A stretch of DNA of 64,000 nt from Bradysia coprophila (taxonomy: Eukaryota > Arthropoda > Insecta > Diptera > Sciaridae). Of the stretch, positions 1 to 15,000 are shown one piece after another. The notes beneath the pieces were generated by a model. That model ran no database searches and was not told the origin of the DNA. It saw only the letters and a list, made by a program, of their open reading frames with translations. Each line of letters begins with the position of its first letter. Position 1 is the stretch's first letter. The position numbers and the translations under genes were made by a program. The stretch covers positions 3,210,473-3,274,472 of the forward strand of contig NW_023503423.1 of the NCBI RefSeq assembly GCF_014529535.1, given 5' to 3'.

Positions 1-3000
1 TAAATGATGAACACTCCTGACAATGGATTTGTTTTGTTTTTCAATCTTTTCTCTGTAAATTTGCTTTAGTGGGATTATGGGGTGATAGTATATCCATTTA
101 ACCATAATTAGTGTCTACTATCCAACATTTATTTATCCAGAGTTTTTGAATAAAAAAATTCTTATTTTTTGCTCAATTATTTTTGTTTGTTTTTTATAGA
201 CTCACAGTCACACGATTAATTAATTAATTAATTTTTTTTTAAATGTATAAATATATAAATTATGAATATACGTTTCTTTCTTCTATATATAATACGGGGG
301 GTGTGTGTGTATAATATAAATAAATAAATAATTCCTACTAAAAAAATTGAAAATTATTTTCTTTCTTTCCTCTTTTCATAAATAAATATTTAAATTGCGT
401 AAATTGCATATGTGTGTGTGATCTTTCGCTTGAATATAAATTAATATACAAAGTGGAGAGATACATGACGGGGGTGGCGTTGCTATTATCTGATTAATAA
501 AGTGAAAGAGCGGGGTGATATTTTCGACGATTTTTTTTTTAATTTTAAATGGAAATGTAAAATTATAATGCAAACAGCTGTTACTCGGTGAATGCACTCT
601 GTATGAGGTTACGGATAGTGCGCAAATACATTATTAAATTAAGTAATGTATGCACGAGAGAGGACAACGCAAAACACAATTGTTTCCGTTTTCTGTTTTG
701 TTTATTGAGTCTATGTAATTACAGAAATTATTACCGGGGAAAACTGTAATATGCACGGAAACCACCCCAATAATTTTGATGGTAAGCCAAAACGAAAAGA
801 ATTACTTTGTCCCTAGTTTCACATATATATATCTATATATAGGTAATGAATAAGTACAGCTTGAATTGTTTCTCCTAAAAAATATCAATAATTTAAAGTT
901 TTTCTTTTCAAAATAATTATTTTGTTTTAAATTAATTGTTGTAAATAAATAGTACGAACACGAAAAATAAATTTAAAAAAAAACTTTTCGTTTTTTATAT
1001 ATCGAAAATGGACACTCGTCTTTCGTCGTTTTGTTATTGGATCATTTCGTTGAGAAAATTCTTAATTTTTTTTGATCTAAAACAGTGAAAGAACTCAATT
1101 TATTTAGTCTGAGATTTTTGTTGGTTGGTTTTGGGTTTATCATTTTTTTTTTTGTACAAAATTTGTCCACTTTTTTATTGTTGAGGTTTTTTCATTTCTT
1201 TAAATCTTTTATTTCACAAATTTAAATATTACACAAAATTAATTAATTAATATAAGAAAAATAATTTAAATTAATCTAGAAAATAAATTATCGACTTTCT
1301 CCTCTTTGCCTCACTACATTCCATCGTATTTTTCTTCTATCCGTTTTTTTTTAATCCCTTCTCTCTGTTTCAATTTTCTTTCCCATTTCTTTTGCAATCA
1401 AAATCAAAGAAAAGAAAAATTGGAAAGATTTTGTTTCTGTTTTGTTTTCTCTCTCTCAAAAAAAAAAATCAAAGATCAAGTTTGACTAGAACCTTTTGTT
1501 TATAATTTAATTTAATTAATTCTTTTAAATTTTTTTATTTAATTTTTTTCTCTTCTTTTGTGTATTTAATTAACGTTCATTAATTTAATTTTCTTTTAAA
1601 TATTTTTTGTTTGTTTTGTTTACTTATCCATGTACGTACGTAAGATTATATAGGTAGTATTATATATTCATAAATATTACATAATTAGCGCGTTCTTTCA
1701 GATTTAATTTACTTTTCTTCTTCTTTAATTCATTGAATGATTAAAAGGATTTTTATTTATTTTATTCAATGGGATTAGGTATTATTACTATGACGATGAG
1801 ATCAAATTGAGACAATGAAAGTTATTATATCAAGAAAATATGGTCGAGAATGGCATAAAGATTATAATTCTCTTCTTGCTTGAATTGATTGAGTATTATT
1901 TTTCGGTTAATTCATTTAATTGAAGAAAAAACATGACCAGTCAAACGGATTTTACTTTTCAAAATTTTCTTTAATTCATAACAAGTGATAAAACGCTAAA
2001 AAAACCCAGTTTTCGTGTGAATTATGTTGATCCGAGGCAAAGCCGAGGTCAATAAAAAACATGAAAATGATCACTTTTATCCCGAGTTTCTTTTAATCGA
2101 TTGTACATGTTCGGACCGTCATGGAATTTGACGAAAACACCGATTTTCGTCCCGGCCAGCATGATAATCATAAATATTTTTTTTCATTTTCTCCCCAATT
2201 ATCAATTTATTGGATAAAAAAATCCAGTCCGAATGGAAATCCAACCGGAAATCACTCTAAATCTGGTTTATCAGTCCGCGGTTAAATAGGGACAAAATAA
2301 ACCAGTTTCCCGCCGAGCGTATACTGACTTTCATCCAACATATTATAATGTGAAAAGCTATTCCAACAATTAATTGACGATATAGTCGACTATGATACAA
2401 ATATAGCTGGATTTAATATAGAATTGCACACATTGTATACCATGCTATGCATGCCATTTCCATTTCATATTCTTAAAGTACGAACAATGACTTTGTCAGC
2501 CGAGAAGTAAATGCAATTTTCAATCTTCAACCCTTCTGTAATATCAAGTCGTATCGATATTATAATGGATTCGTGACCCTTTTTTTTTCTGCAGACAGCA
2601 AAACCAAATCACCGAGACTTGTTTTATCAAATTCGCTATGGAGATTTAAAACATTTTAACTTTTTAAACCGACACGAATATATTTGCTCGATTTGAGTGT
2701 GTATTGGTTGAAAAGGATGTGTAAACGATGCCTCTGTCACTCGTTAAGTATGTGTGTGTGTGTACACAATCGTCACAGATGCGCAGAGCATTTGATTCGA
2801 TTTGATTAAATTGGTCAGGAGAATTTTGAGACTATCACCGCATTTTTCGTTGGTTGTCGTCACTAAGTAACATGACAAATTATTTGTTGGTTTTTCGTTC
2901 TTTTTTTGTTCCCTTCGACTCAATCTTAACAATTACGGGTTTTTGTCGCTCTATGGTGAATGAGTGACTGATTTTATACCCGTTGGAAAAAGGTCACACC

Positions 3001-3941
3001 ATTCCGCCCAAAGTACGTAGGTGGATGTCATTATCATTATCGAAATAGAAACCGAAGGACTTTTTCGAGTGATTTTTTTTTTTATTTGATGTGGGCGACA
3101 CCGACGTACATAATTTTGATAAAGGGCGTTAGGAAATATTAAAAAAAGGGAAATTAGGATGATGGGCAACCTTTCAATTCACGACTCGCTTAGAGTGTCT
3201 GTAGTCGAACAAAATTACGACAATTTTTATGCTAAAATTGCAATACTCAATTTGGCGAAATTTCACTCGTAAGTACATACCAGGATGCTGGTATATCACT
3301 TTGCACAACACTTTTAAGTGATTTCGGTGACCAAATCTTGGAGATTGATATTGTAGATGTTGCAGTTGTTGGAGTACACGGCATAAAAAAAAATTTTTTT
3401 TTTTCGGAAGGTCCCTTCATAGAATTGGTTTTTCCAGGCCAGCATAGCTTGATATTCGAAAACTCGACATTATTTTTAGTTTGAAAGGAAAAAATTTAAA
3501 GAAAACCGTCAAAGAAAAATCCGCATTTGAAAGTTGTTTTTTGGGGGTGTACACCCGTGTGTGTCTTTACAAATTGAATGAATTTCATTTGCGCGTTATT
3601 ATCTCAATTCGCATCTCTAAATCGTTCATTTTTGTTTTTTTTTGTTCTTCAGTTTTAAAAATTTTGGTTTTTATGTAACATTTAGAAAATTTTGGGGATT
3701 TTTGTCTCCTCCTCTTTCTTCGTTCTTTTTATCGTTTTTTTTTCAAATATTTTTTTTTGTCTGTTTTTTCTCAATATTTTCAATTTAAAATATCAATTTG
3801 AGTGTCCCTAACCTCTGAAATCCGAAAAAAAGACAAATTTAAAGTATTTCGCTATAAAAGAAAAAAGAAAAAAAGATTTTGTTAAATAAATAAATTTCAG
3901 TTTGGTCAACAGTGAAAATATAGAAAATGAAAAAAATTCAA
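1..3941 (-). other. probable long 3' UTR / downstream region of elav
   Basis: No convincing ORF lies here. The stretch is very A/T-rich, with many T-runs on the plus strand (A-runs in the elav sense), a TTAA-type microsatellite near 216-232 and GT runs near 300-310 and 2752-2763. It directly follows the elav stop codon. Drosophila elav is known to have a multi-kilobase 3' UTR, so this may be transcribed, but the transcript end cannot be fixed from sequence. One diverged small palindromic repeat lies at about 1981-2095. Confidence 0.4.
1981..2095. repeat. diverged copy of the 200-bp palindromic element (family P)
   Basis: It holds the family core, in which a CGTGTGAATT-like arm runs into a CCGAGGCAAAGCCGAGG centre and then an AATAAA-bearing inverted arm. 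It aligns with the better copies at 18346-18535 and 49676-49877 but is clearly older. Confidence 0.5.
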
Positions 3942-7499
<3,558 letters not shown>

Positions 7500-7890
7500 T
7501 GCATTCATAAGGATTGCTTTCAGCATTCATACGGACTGCTTTCGGCATTCATTCGGACGCGTGTGCAAATTATGTGTATCGGTGGTATCCAGGATACCGG
7601 GAAATTTCTGAAAAAATTTTTAGGATACCGGGAAATCGAATTATAGCTGCACAAACCAGCGGGAAATGTATGTAGCGGGAAGTCACTTTTACATTTTTGG
7701 ATACCGGGAAATCCGGGAAATCTTGAATCGGATACCGGGAAGAAAACATAATTTGCACACGCGCATTCGGATGTCTTTCGGCATTACTACAGATTGCTTA
7801 TTTTTCGACATTTGTGAGAATACATGCACACGGAACGGACTTCTTTAGGCATTCATATGGATTACTTTCAGCATTAATATGGAATGCTTT
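7500..7890. repeat. degenerate minisatellite of about 20 bp units
   Basis: Imperfect units of the form GCATTCATAYGGATTGCTTTC recur in one direction on both sides of a palindromic insertion at 7557-7762. Spacing is irregular. Confidence 0.55.
7557..7762. mobile_element. small inverted-repeat element inside the minisatellite
   Basis: The ends are inverted copies of GCGTGTGCAAATTATGT. The interior holds several copies of GGATACCGGGAAAT. It splits the GCATTCATTCGGA units, so it inserted after the minisatellite formed. No clean target duplication can be separated from the repeat units. Confidence 0.6.
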
Positions 7891-8356
7891 TGCACCGGTA
7901 TGTTGTTCAGTTTTGTTGTTATGTTTTGTTCGGAATGTGACTTTGGTACTCCAGGAAGAAAAATAGTATACAAACCACGGATCAAAAAGGTGTGTTTTAG
8001 ACCCAGGTGGTGAAAACGTCCAGGGATGGAGCGACGCGAAGCGTCCTTGGTATATAACATACTATTCTCACCCGAACTGTCATCAGACGAATCGTCAACA
8101 GAAATCATTTTCTCATGACTTTTCAAGTGCAGAGAATACACCTAAGGAAGGGAAATCACAGCGTTAAATATAAGATTCTTTACACCGGGCATATGATAAT
8201 AACTATTGTCAACTTACTTAAATCCTGCTTGAGATTTTTAGATTTGTTGAGGAAATCTACGGGGATACTACAAAGTTATTCCTTGCGGCGATCATTTTTA
8301 TCAAAAATCTCAAATTCGATAGAAAAAACACAATCGACGGGTATTTCATTAAATCA

Positions 8357-8362
8357 TTTATT
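8357..8362 (-). terminator. polyadenylation signal of the poly-Thr peptide gene
   Basis: AATAAA on the minus strand, about 35 bases after the stop codon. Confidence 0.45.
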
Positions 8363-8397
8363 TAATCAATTTAAGAAAATGTTTGTCCCTTCGAATC

Positions 8398-8628
8398 CTA
8401 AGGTGCTTTTGTCGTCGCAGCAGTAGCGGCTGTTGTAGCAGCTGTCGTTGTAGTCGTAGTGGTAGTAGTTGTTGTTGTCGTTGTCGTCGTCGTAGTTGTT
8501 GTAGCTTGATTGAGCCAATAGTTCCATAGACCAAAGCACGGAGCTGCTCTGGCTTCGGAAATCGGTGATCCGGAAGCGGCTAGGAAAGCGGCAATAACGA
8601 CGAGAGTGAAGAGCGTGATTTTAATCAT
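8398..8628 (-). CDS. small secreted poly-threonine peptide
   Basis: A single-exon ORF of 76 residues. An N-terminal signal peptide (MIKITLFTLVVIAAFLAASG, 1-20) is followed by a short mature segment containing one Cys (APCFGLWNYW, about residues 29-38). After it comes an unbroken run of 20 Thr and then Ala/Thr repeats ending in KAP. The Thr tract is encoded by mixed ACN codons, not a pure trinucleotide run, so selection for threonine is plausible. A TATAAATA box lies about 85 bases upstream of the ATG (near 8711-8718 on the minus strand), and AATAAA lies downstream at 8357-8362. Thr runs of this kind are typical of O-glycosylated mucin-like, salivary or peritrophic proteins; the role here is inference. 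Confidence 0.75.
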   Translation of the reverse strand: MIKITLFTLVVIAAFLAASGSPISEARAAPCFGLWNYWLNQATTTTTTTTTTTTTTTTTTTTAATTAATAATTKAP

Positions 8629-8710
8629 TTTGAATGTTTCGATTGTTTTATTGATTGCTTATGCTTATTCGATTTGTAAAACTGGACTGATTTTTGTGGG
8701 CAAAAGAGCA

Positions 8711-8718
8711 GTATTTAT
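8711..8718 (-). promoter_or_regulatory. TATA box of the poly-Thr peptide gene
   Basis: TATAAATA on the minus strand, at a distance from the ATG (8628) that leaves a short 5' UTR. Confidence 0.5.
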
Positions 8719-10167
8719 ATCAACAGAAATCATTTACGCTTCATTACCGTAACAGTTGATCAAATAAAAACAAAAAATAAAAACAAAACGAAAACATGAC
8801 TTTGCAAGCGAATATGACAGATGACTAACAAAAAATGGATAAGCCGGGAAGAGGTTATTTATTGACGAAATTTCTACCTCAAATATTATTTGTTTAAACG
8901 ATGAGTGACGACATTTTCAACCCCTTTTAAAGAAACTTTGGTAACCTATTTTTCTCAACCATGGTGATCATTACTTAATCTACCACTAAATTTGTTATCG
9001 ACAGCGATCGACAGTGACGACACAAATAGACGATGAGCTCGCACAGTGGTTTAAGTTTTTCATTTACAGTTGAAAACAACAGAATTTGTATCTGCACTTG
9101 CTTTACCAGCTGTTCTACTCACACAATGACTCTGGTTATGCGGTTTTACCACTACCACGATTGTGCGACTGTGAAATCCGTTTATGGACTTGAATAATGC
9201 GTTTGTAAACTGGTGAAACATGCATGTGAATCATGTCCGGAGCGATAGCGGAGGACTTGACGCAGTCTAATTTCCAAAAAAAGAACGAAGAAATTTTTTT
9301 GAGACGCGGCAACTATATATAGGCGAGAATTTAAGATTCTTTCCTTTGGCTTGTATCACCACAAATCCTATCCTATCTTATTCGCGCTTCAAATACGAGC
9401 AAAACGAGCTATCACTCGACTATGTAACTTTAAAATTGCCGGAGATACATCGTTTTGAAGTTGGTCATTTTGATAGAAAATGCACAAAATTAACGTTTTC
9501 CAAACAATCAAAATCTTTCAACTTACTCTGTATGTTTCTATCTATCTGTCTATCTATCGACGGTCGATCTCGGAAACTAGTCAGCCAATCTCCATGAAAT
9601 TTTGCAGCAACCTCAGGGTGGGCATAAAAATGAAAATGTGATACGCCATTACCCCAGGAAAAACCAGAATTTTGTTTTATTGACCTCGAAGTGGTTTCTG
9701 AGTGTGGTTTTCGAGGGTCGGGAACGCGTTTTCGGGTGTAGCTTAGCTGTATTGAAAATGAAAGGTATTCGTAACACGATTCGAACAAAAAAATAATTAA
9801 AAAAATCGGGGCAGATTCGTTTGAGCTAGAGTGATTAGAGTGACCAAATTTTGAGCTACTCGAGCGTAGGATGAAAGGACTAATATTTTTTTTGGTTATG
9901 AGAGATAGAGAATTACTTTCTTCGGCAAAGTCTCAGAGTTTTACGAGTAGAACAGAGGGGCATATGTGAAAAATGTCGAAAGTTGGAAATGGGTGGGTCA
10001 ATTGGGGTTTTGGAGATATTTCTTGAATGGTGGCAGATAGAGAGTTACTTTCTTCGGCAAAGTCTCAGAGTTTTACGAGTAGAAAAGAAGGGCATTTGTG
10101 AAAAATGTCGAAAGTTGGAAATGGGTGGGTCAATTGGGGGTTTAGAGATATTTCTTGAATGGTGGCA

Positions 10168-10380
10168 GATTTTCGTCAAATTTCGAATTTCGTCAAATTT
10201 TCGATTTTCGTCAAATTTTCAAATTTCGTCAAATTTTCGAATTTCGTCAAATTTTCAAATTTCGTCAAATTTTTGATTTTCGTCAAATTTTTGATTTTTG
10301 TCAAATTTCGTCAAATTTTCGTTTTTAGTCAAATTTTCGAATTTCGTCAAATTTTCGATTTTCGTAAAATTTTTGAATTA
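10168..10380 (+). repeat. TTTCGTCAAATTT minisatellite, copy A
   Basis: Short 12-18 bp units built from TTTCGTCAAATTT and GAATTTCGTC. The array is about 210 bp here, about 690 bp in copy B and about 305 bp in copy C. Confidence 0.85.
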
Positions 10381-10434
10381 AAACTGTAAACTGTTATAAA
10401 AAGCAGTGTTGACTACACTTCTAAAACGACTGAT

Positions 10435-10947
10435 ATCCCAACAAAAATCTCTTCGAGAAAAGTGTCTTTGAAATACAATTTCTAAAATGAATGATATCGC
10501 TAGAGTTGATGCTTTCAGCTTCGTTACGCAAAAATTAAATTTTACACCCAATTTTAGTTCAAACAAGCTGGCTTAGTTTTTCTCATATCTGCCAAATAAT
10601 TTTTACCAAAAAAAAATTTGACTGGAAACAACCAAAATTTTACCAAAAAAATCTGCGTCGCATGCGGCAGATAAATTTTCTTGCTGATCTGTTCCTGAAC
10701 ATTTGCCACTTTGCGACGCAGATTTTTTTGGTAAAATTTTGGTTGTTTCCAGTCAAATTTTTTTTTGGTAAAAATTATTTGGCAGATATGAGAAAAACTA
10801 AGCCAGCTTGTTTGAACTAAAATTGGGTGTAAAATTTAATTTTTGCGTAACGAAGCTGAAAGCGTCAACTCTAGCGATATCATTCATTTTAGAAATTGTA
10901 TTTCAAAGACTGCGTCACACTTTTCTCGAAGAGATTTTTGTTGGGAT
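10435..10947. repeat. giant hairpin (inverted repeat) of copy A
   Basis: The arms start ATCCCAACAAAAATCTC and end as its inverse GAGATTTTTGTTGGGAT. They are about 230 bp each and nearly perfect, with an asymmetric loop of about 50 bases near 10665-10715. Confidence 0.9.
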
Positions 10948-12073
10948 CAAACTTAGACATCCATTTGATTGACTCTAACGATAAGTTTCTGAGAATTATA
11001 ATGTGATCTTTCTTATCAATAATTCTGAGGTCTTTGATAAGGAAACCTCCTTTAGGCTAACCAAGGTTTCTAGAAAAACAAGAAACCTGAAAACAAAAAC
11101 TAGAAATATCGCTGCCGAGGTCTGTATTGGAATCGTCCCGTTAAATACAGAAGATGTCCGAGGTGAAATAGCTTTGAATATATTGAAAAAAAAATGAAAT
11201 TTAAAAATCATGAAGTACAAGATTTTGTGTCAATCTGTTAAAAGTACTTCCATTAGGGACAGTAATTTTATACTGGAAATATGTCTGCGGTCCTTGAAAG
11301 ATCGAATTGCTTTGATTCTTCGCGTTCTCTATAAATTTAAAATTTGTAGCAATAACTGAAACGTAAGTTTAAGTAAGAAACTTTTCGAATATTTTGAAAT
11401 GAATTGAATATTTCGGCCAGGGAAGTAAGCCAGTTACTAACTTCTGAATTTCAATTTTTTTTCAATCCAAAACAATTACATATTTCGTGGCACTTATACC
11501 AATTGAAACATTTGTCTAAAAGTTTCAGTCAAAAACATGTTTGGAAATAGAAGTAACATTTGCATTTATTTGAGGACTGTTTCCATGTCTAAAACCATTG
11601 CCACTCAATCTAACAGTTTTCCTATGGTATGAGACATCATATCCCCGTTACAGTGCATTTGATATTAAAACCATTTTCTATACATGTATCACGTGTACAC
11701 ATAAACAGCGAGTTCAAAGACATCTAATGATATTTCGTAGGGGATGATGAAACAAGGGAAAAATGTGTATAGAGAGAGTATAGAGATCGAAGCAGAAAAA
11801 AATTGAATGGAGAGGTTGTAGTTGTTATGTAACACTACTTTTATGTAATAAATAATACACCAAGTCGTCACATGTTGTCCTTTTTTTCGTTAGCTGGAAA
11901 ACATTCCATTTTTTTCGTCTATTATAATTATGCATGGAACGTGTTTGGGTCAGAAATACGTACACCGGAACAATATCATATGCAATGTGCAAATGTGCTC
12001 ATTATATTCTATTTTATGAGTTATGACACGTACGCACGAACCTTAAAAAATTTGTTTTAATTTAATTTTGCAG
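10948..12073. other. no gene recognised
   Basis: A/T-rich sequence upstream of the first visible arginase exon. I searched for the missing N-terminal arginase exons, including the GGDHS and DAHAD metal-site motifs, and saw none here. Confidence 0.4.
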
Positions 12074-15000
12074 ATTATCGCTGAAAGACATCGTCTACAT
12101 TGGTTTGCGTTCCATTGATCCGCTGGAAAAGATGATTATGAACAAATTCAATGTGCATGCGTACGGAATGGAGGTAGGTTTCAAATTCAGTTCAGTTTTT
12201 TTGGGCCTTTGCGATGTTTATTCAAAGCACCTGGATCGGCTGCTGGTTTTAAAATGTTAACAGAGTCAGTGAATTGTTTCGTATCATTAGTATCTACTTC
12301 TTCTTCTTCTTTGTTAGCCTATGTTTCTACACCCAGGCCTCCCCTAAATTCTTCGACTTTTCACGATCTGCTGCTTGCCGCGAGCTTATGCCTTCCGCTT
12401 TTTTATGCTATTATGCTTGTGGTCTTCCCATTCATCAGTCCGCTTAGCAATGTGTCCTTCCCAGTTCCACTTCACTCCATGACATCGACGACTTTGGTTT
12501 GTTGTATCGGACGAAATGGCTCAGTGGTTACGTACTAGTCTTCTACCAAAGTGGTCCGAGTTCGATTCCCTTGTCAGACAATTCTTCATTCAATTTTTCT
12601 AGCATTGGTGTCGTCCTGAAGCTTACTCAAGCTTCATAATTTTGGTAGTCGCAGTGTGTTTGGTGACTGCAACGATCAAATACGATTAATTTGTGTTCAT
12701 ATGCGCACCATACATTTAGGCGTAATATTAAGCGCCTAACCTTCTCCCAGAGAGCATTTCCATACTTTGAAGCGTGATTCGAAATTCACGTTTAGCCGGT
12801 GGTCCAGACTGCAGTAAAGGGCTATTAGTGAGATCTCCCAACAAATCAAAACATTCACCTTTCCATACTTTCCATCGCTCTTTGTGCAACTCTCGGACGC
12901 TTTCGTTACGGTGACAGTTTCGGCTCCATAGGTGAATACTGGAAGTACAGATGTAACGAACACTTAACGATTCAGATTGTTGTTCATTTTGTTCTTCAAT
13001 ATAATACTGAGTTTTACGAAGTCTTTGGTGCCATACAAAATTCTTTGGGATGCTCAACGTTACCATTGTAAACAATTTTATCAACAGGATCTTTCTTATT
13101 GCGACTCCTCATCCTCAGATCGCTTGAGCAAATTTTTCGAGTTTCCTTTGCAAATGGATTGATTGATTGAAAATGATTTGGAACTAACCGCAATGATTGC
13201 TTGCGCTTAGAGTCAAACCAAAATATTCGCACAAAATTAGTTGAAAGTGCTGTGAAAGCAGTCACACAACCCATTGATCTATTGAAATGTGAGGGACATT
13301 ATTACAAACGCGGAAGGTAAACTTTCGATAGTTTTCCATCAAGAACTTCTTTATTTCAGCATAGATGAAAATATCCAAGGAAGCTGCCTTGAAATATCAC
13401 ATGACCTGTCCCGTGACTAACGAAACTTCAAACCGAAATTCATTAGACTTTGCTTGAAACTACCTTCTTTATTCGGTTCTCTGTAGTAGCAGAGATAAAG
13501 TTCGATTAACGTTGCTCTAAGAAGAGTTCTATCGGTTTCGGGCCAATTCAAAACTGAAATTCGTTCATCACAGGACAGGTCATGGAATTCGTTGCATAGT
13601 GAGCTGGAAAAACGTAACAACATCTATTATCCTGGCTCGGACTCTATGGCATTCAGGCGATGCCTAAAGGGCTTTGAGGGATTCTTTTGAATTTCGACTG
13701 ACCGAAATCGGCGCTATTTATTCCGGGACTTTTTTATACATGCCTAGTAAAGCCTTGGTACCTAGGCCCCAAAACCAGTCTCAGATATTTTTGATCTTCC
13801 ATACATGGCTGGTTGTAAGTCCCTCTTTTTGATTTTTTGTTTGAAGAGCATTTTACAAATTTACGTCACTCAACGCCCAATGAGCTTTTGGGTAGCCAGT
13901 CCGGCGCTGCTGTAATCATTTATTATTTCGTCGGCTTCTCGAAAATTAATTCATGAAAATGTTCGAAGTCAAGTGCTTTAACCTTCACTTCGGGAGAACG
14001 TAAAAATATAATGCAAATTTGATGCGAAACAATGAAATTTTGCACATTTTTTTGTCGACGTCAGTACTCAACGTCTTTAATTTGAATAATTAGGGTGGCA
14101 ATAAGTACGTAAACGAGCCGAACGTCACTCCATTACTTCCTTTAAGTATTTATATTTGTAATGACGAGCGTTTGTTTGCGTAATTAATTACTTTGCCGCG
14201 ATAAATATTTTTGAAAATATTTAAATCTCCGTTGCAGATATAGTGTGTAACTGAATGGTTGTAGACGAAGCATCAAGCATAGTAATAGAATATTCTTACT
14301 TTACAGTTCTTTTTTATAGCCCAAGTGCGGTTGGGCTCACTCCACAATTTGGTTTTGAAACCTTGCGAGGTGCTCGGCCACAACTTTCAATTTATGGACT
14401 CGACGTTTAGATTTATCAGTTTGGGACGATCATTTAAGATCTCGAAACACAGATCTGTTGATCCTTTGTTTCCATTCCCGGTCATCATGTAAATCATGGT
14501 AGCCTTCCTGTTGCCGATAGTAACCTGTCTAAGATGTCAAGTCCTATTGCAGCAATTTCCGAAGGAACCACCTCGTAGTCTCCGAGCATCCTGCGTCTCA
14601 GTTGAAGAAATTTGGGGCAGTCACATATCAAGTGTGCACCCGTTTCTTCTTCTAGATCGCATGAACATCCCGGAGTGTCCGAAAGCCTCAACTTTGTCAT
14701 GTGCCGATTCAGCCCGCAATGTCCCGTAATCGCTCCTACTACTCTTCTAATGCGATTTCGGTCCATTTTGAGCAAATCTTTGGTCCATTTTTTGTTAGGC
14801 TTAGGGAAGAAGCATGTCGTGTGAACGCCTCCATTATACGCTTCTCAGCGTTCTGCGTGTTTACGCTTAACCCAGTCTACCAGTGCTCTTTTACACTCTG
14901 ACTGGGGAATCGGAAGGTACGGTTCTGGCCCGTTTGCCTGAGTCGCCGAGCCTTCTTTGGCCAGCTTATCTGCTTCCTCATTTCCCTCCACGCCAGAGGA

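Larger units (their letters stand above)
9230..10947 (+). mobile_element. hairpin/minisatellite element, copy A
   Basis: The left end TCATGTCCGGAGCGATAGCG is shared with copies at 53471-55650 (inverted) and 62797 onward. In order it holds: a TATATATAGG box near 9313; a conserved leader with a short TCTA/TCTG microsatellite; a tandem duplication of about 130 bp (9911-10035 and 10036-10165); a TTTCGTCAAATTT minisatellite (10168-10380); and a hairpin of about 513 bp. It has no transposase, so it is non-autonomous. Open frames in it, though alike between copies, have no recognisable domain. Confidence 0.8.

Noticed and set aside
9346..9597. Open frame conserved in copies A, B and C of the hairpin element
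   Set aside because: The conservation reflects recent copying of a non-autonomous element. The frame runs into a TCTA microsatellite of differing length and shows no domain.
12507..12580. Intact tRNA gene
   Set aside because: The A and B boxes are good, but the acceptor and T stems do not pair, so it was kept only as a tRNA-like promoter.
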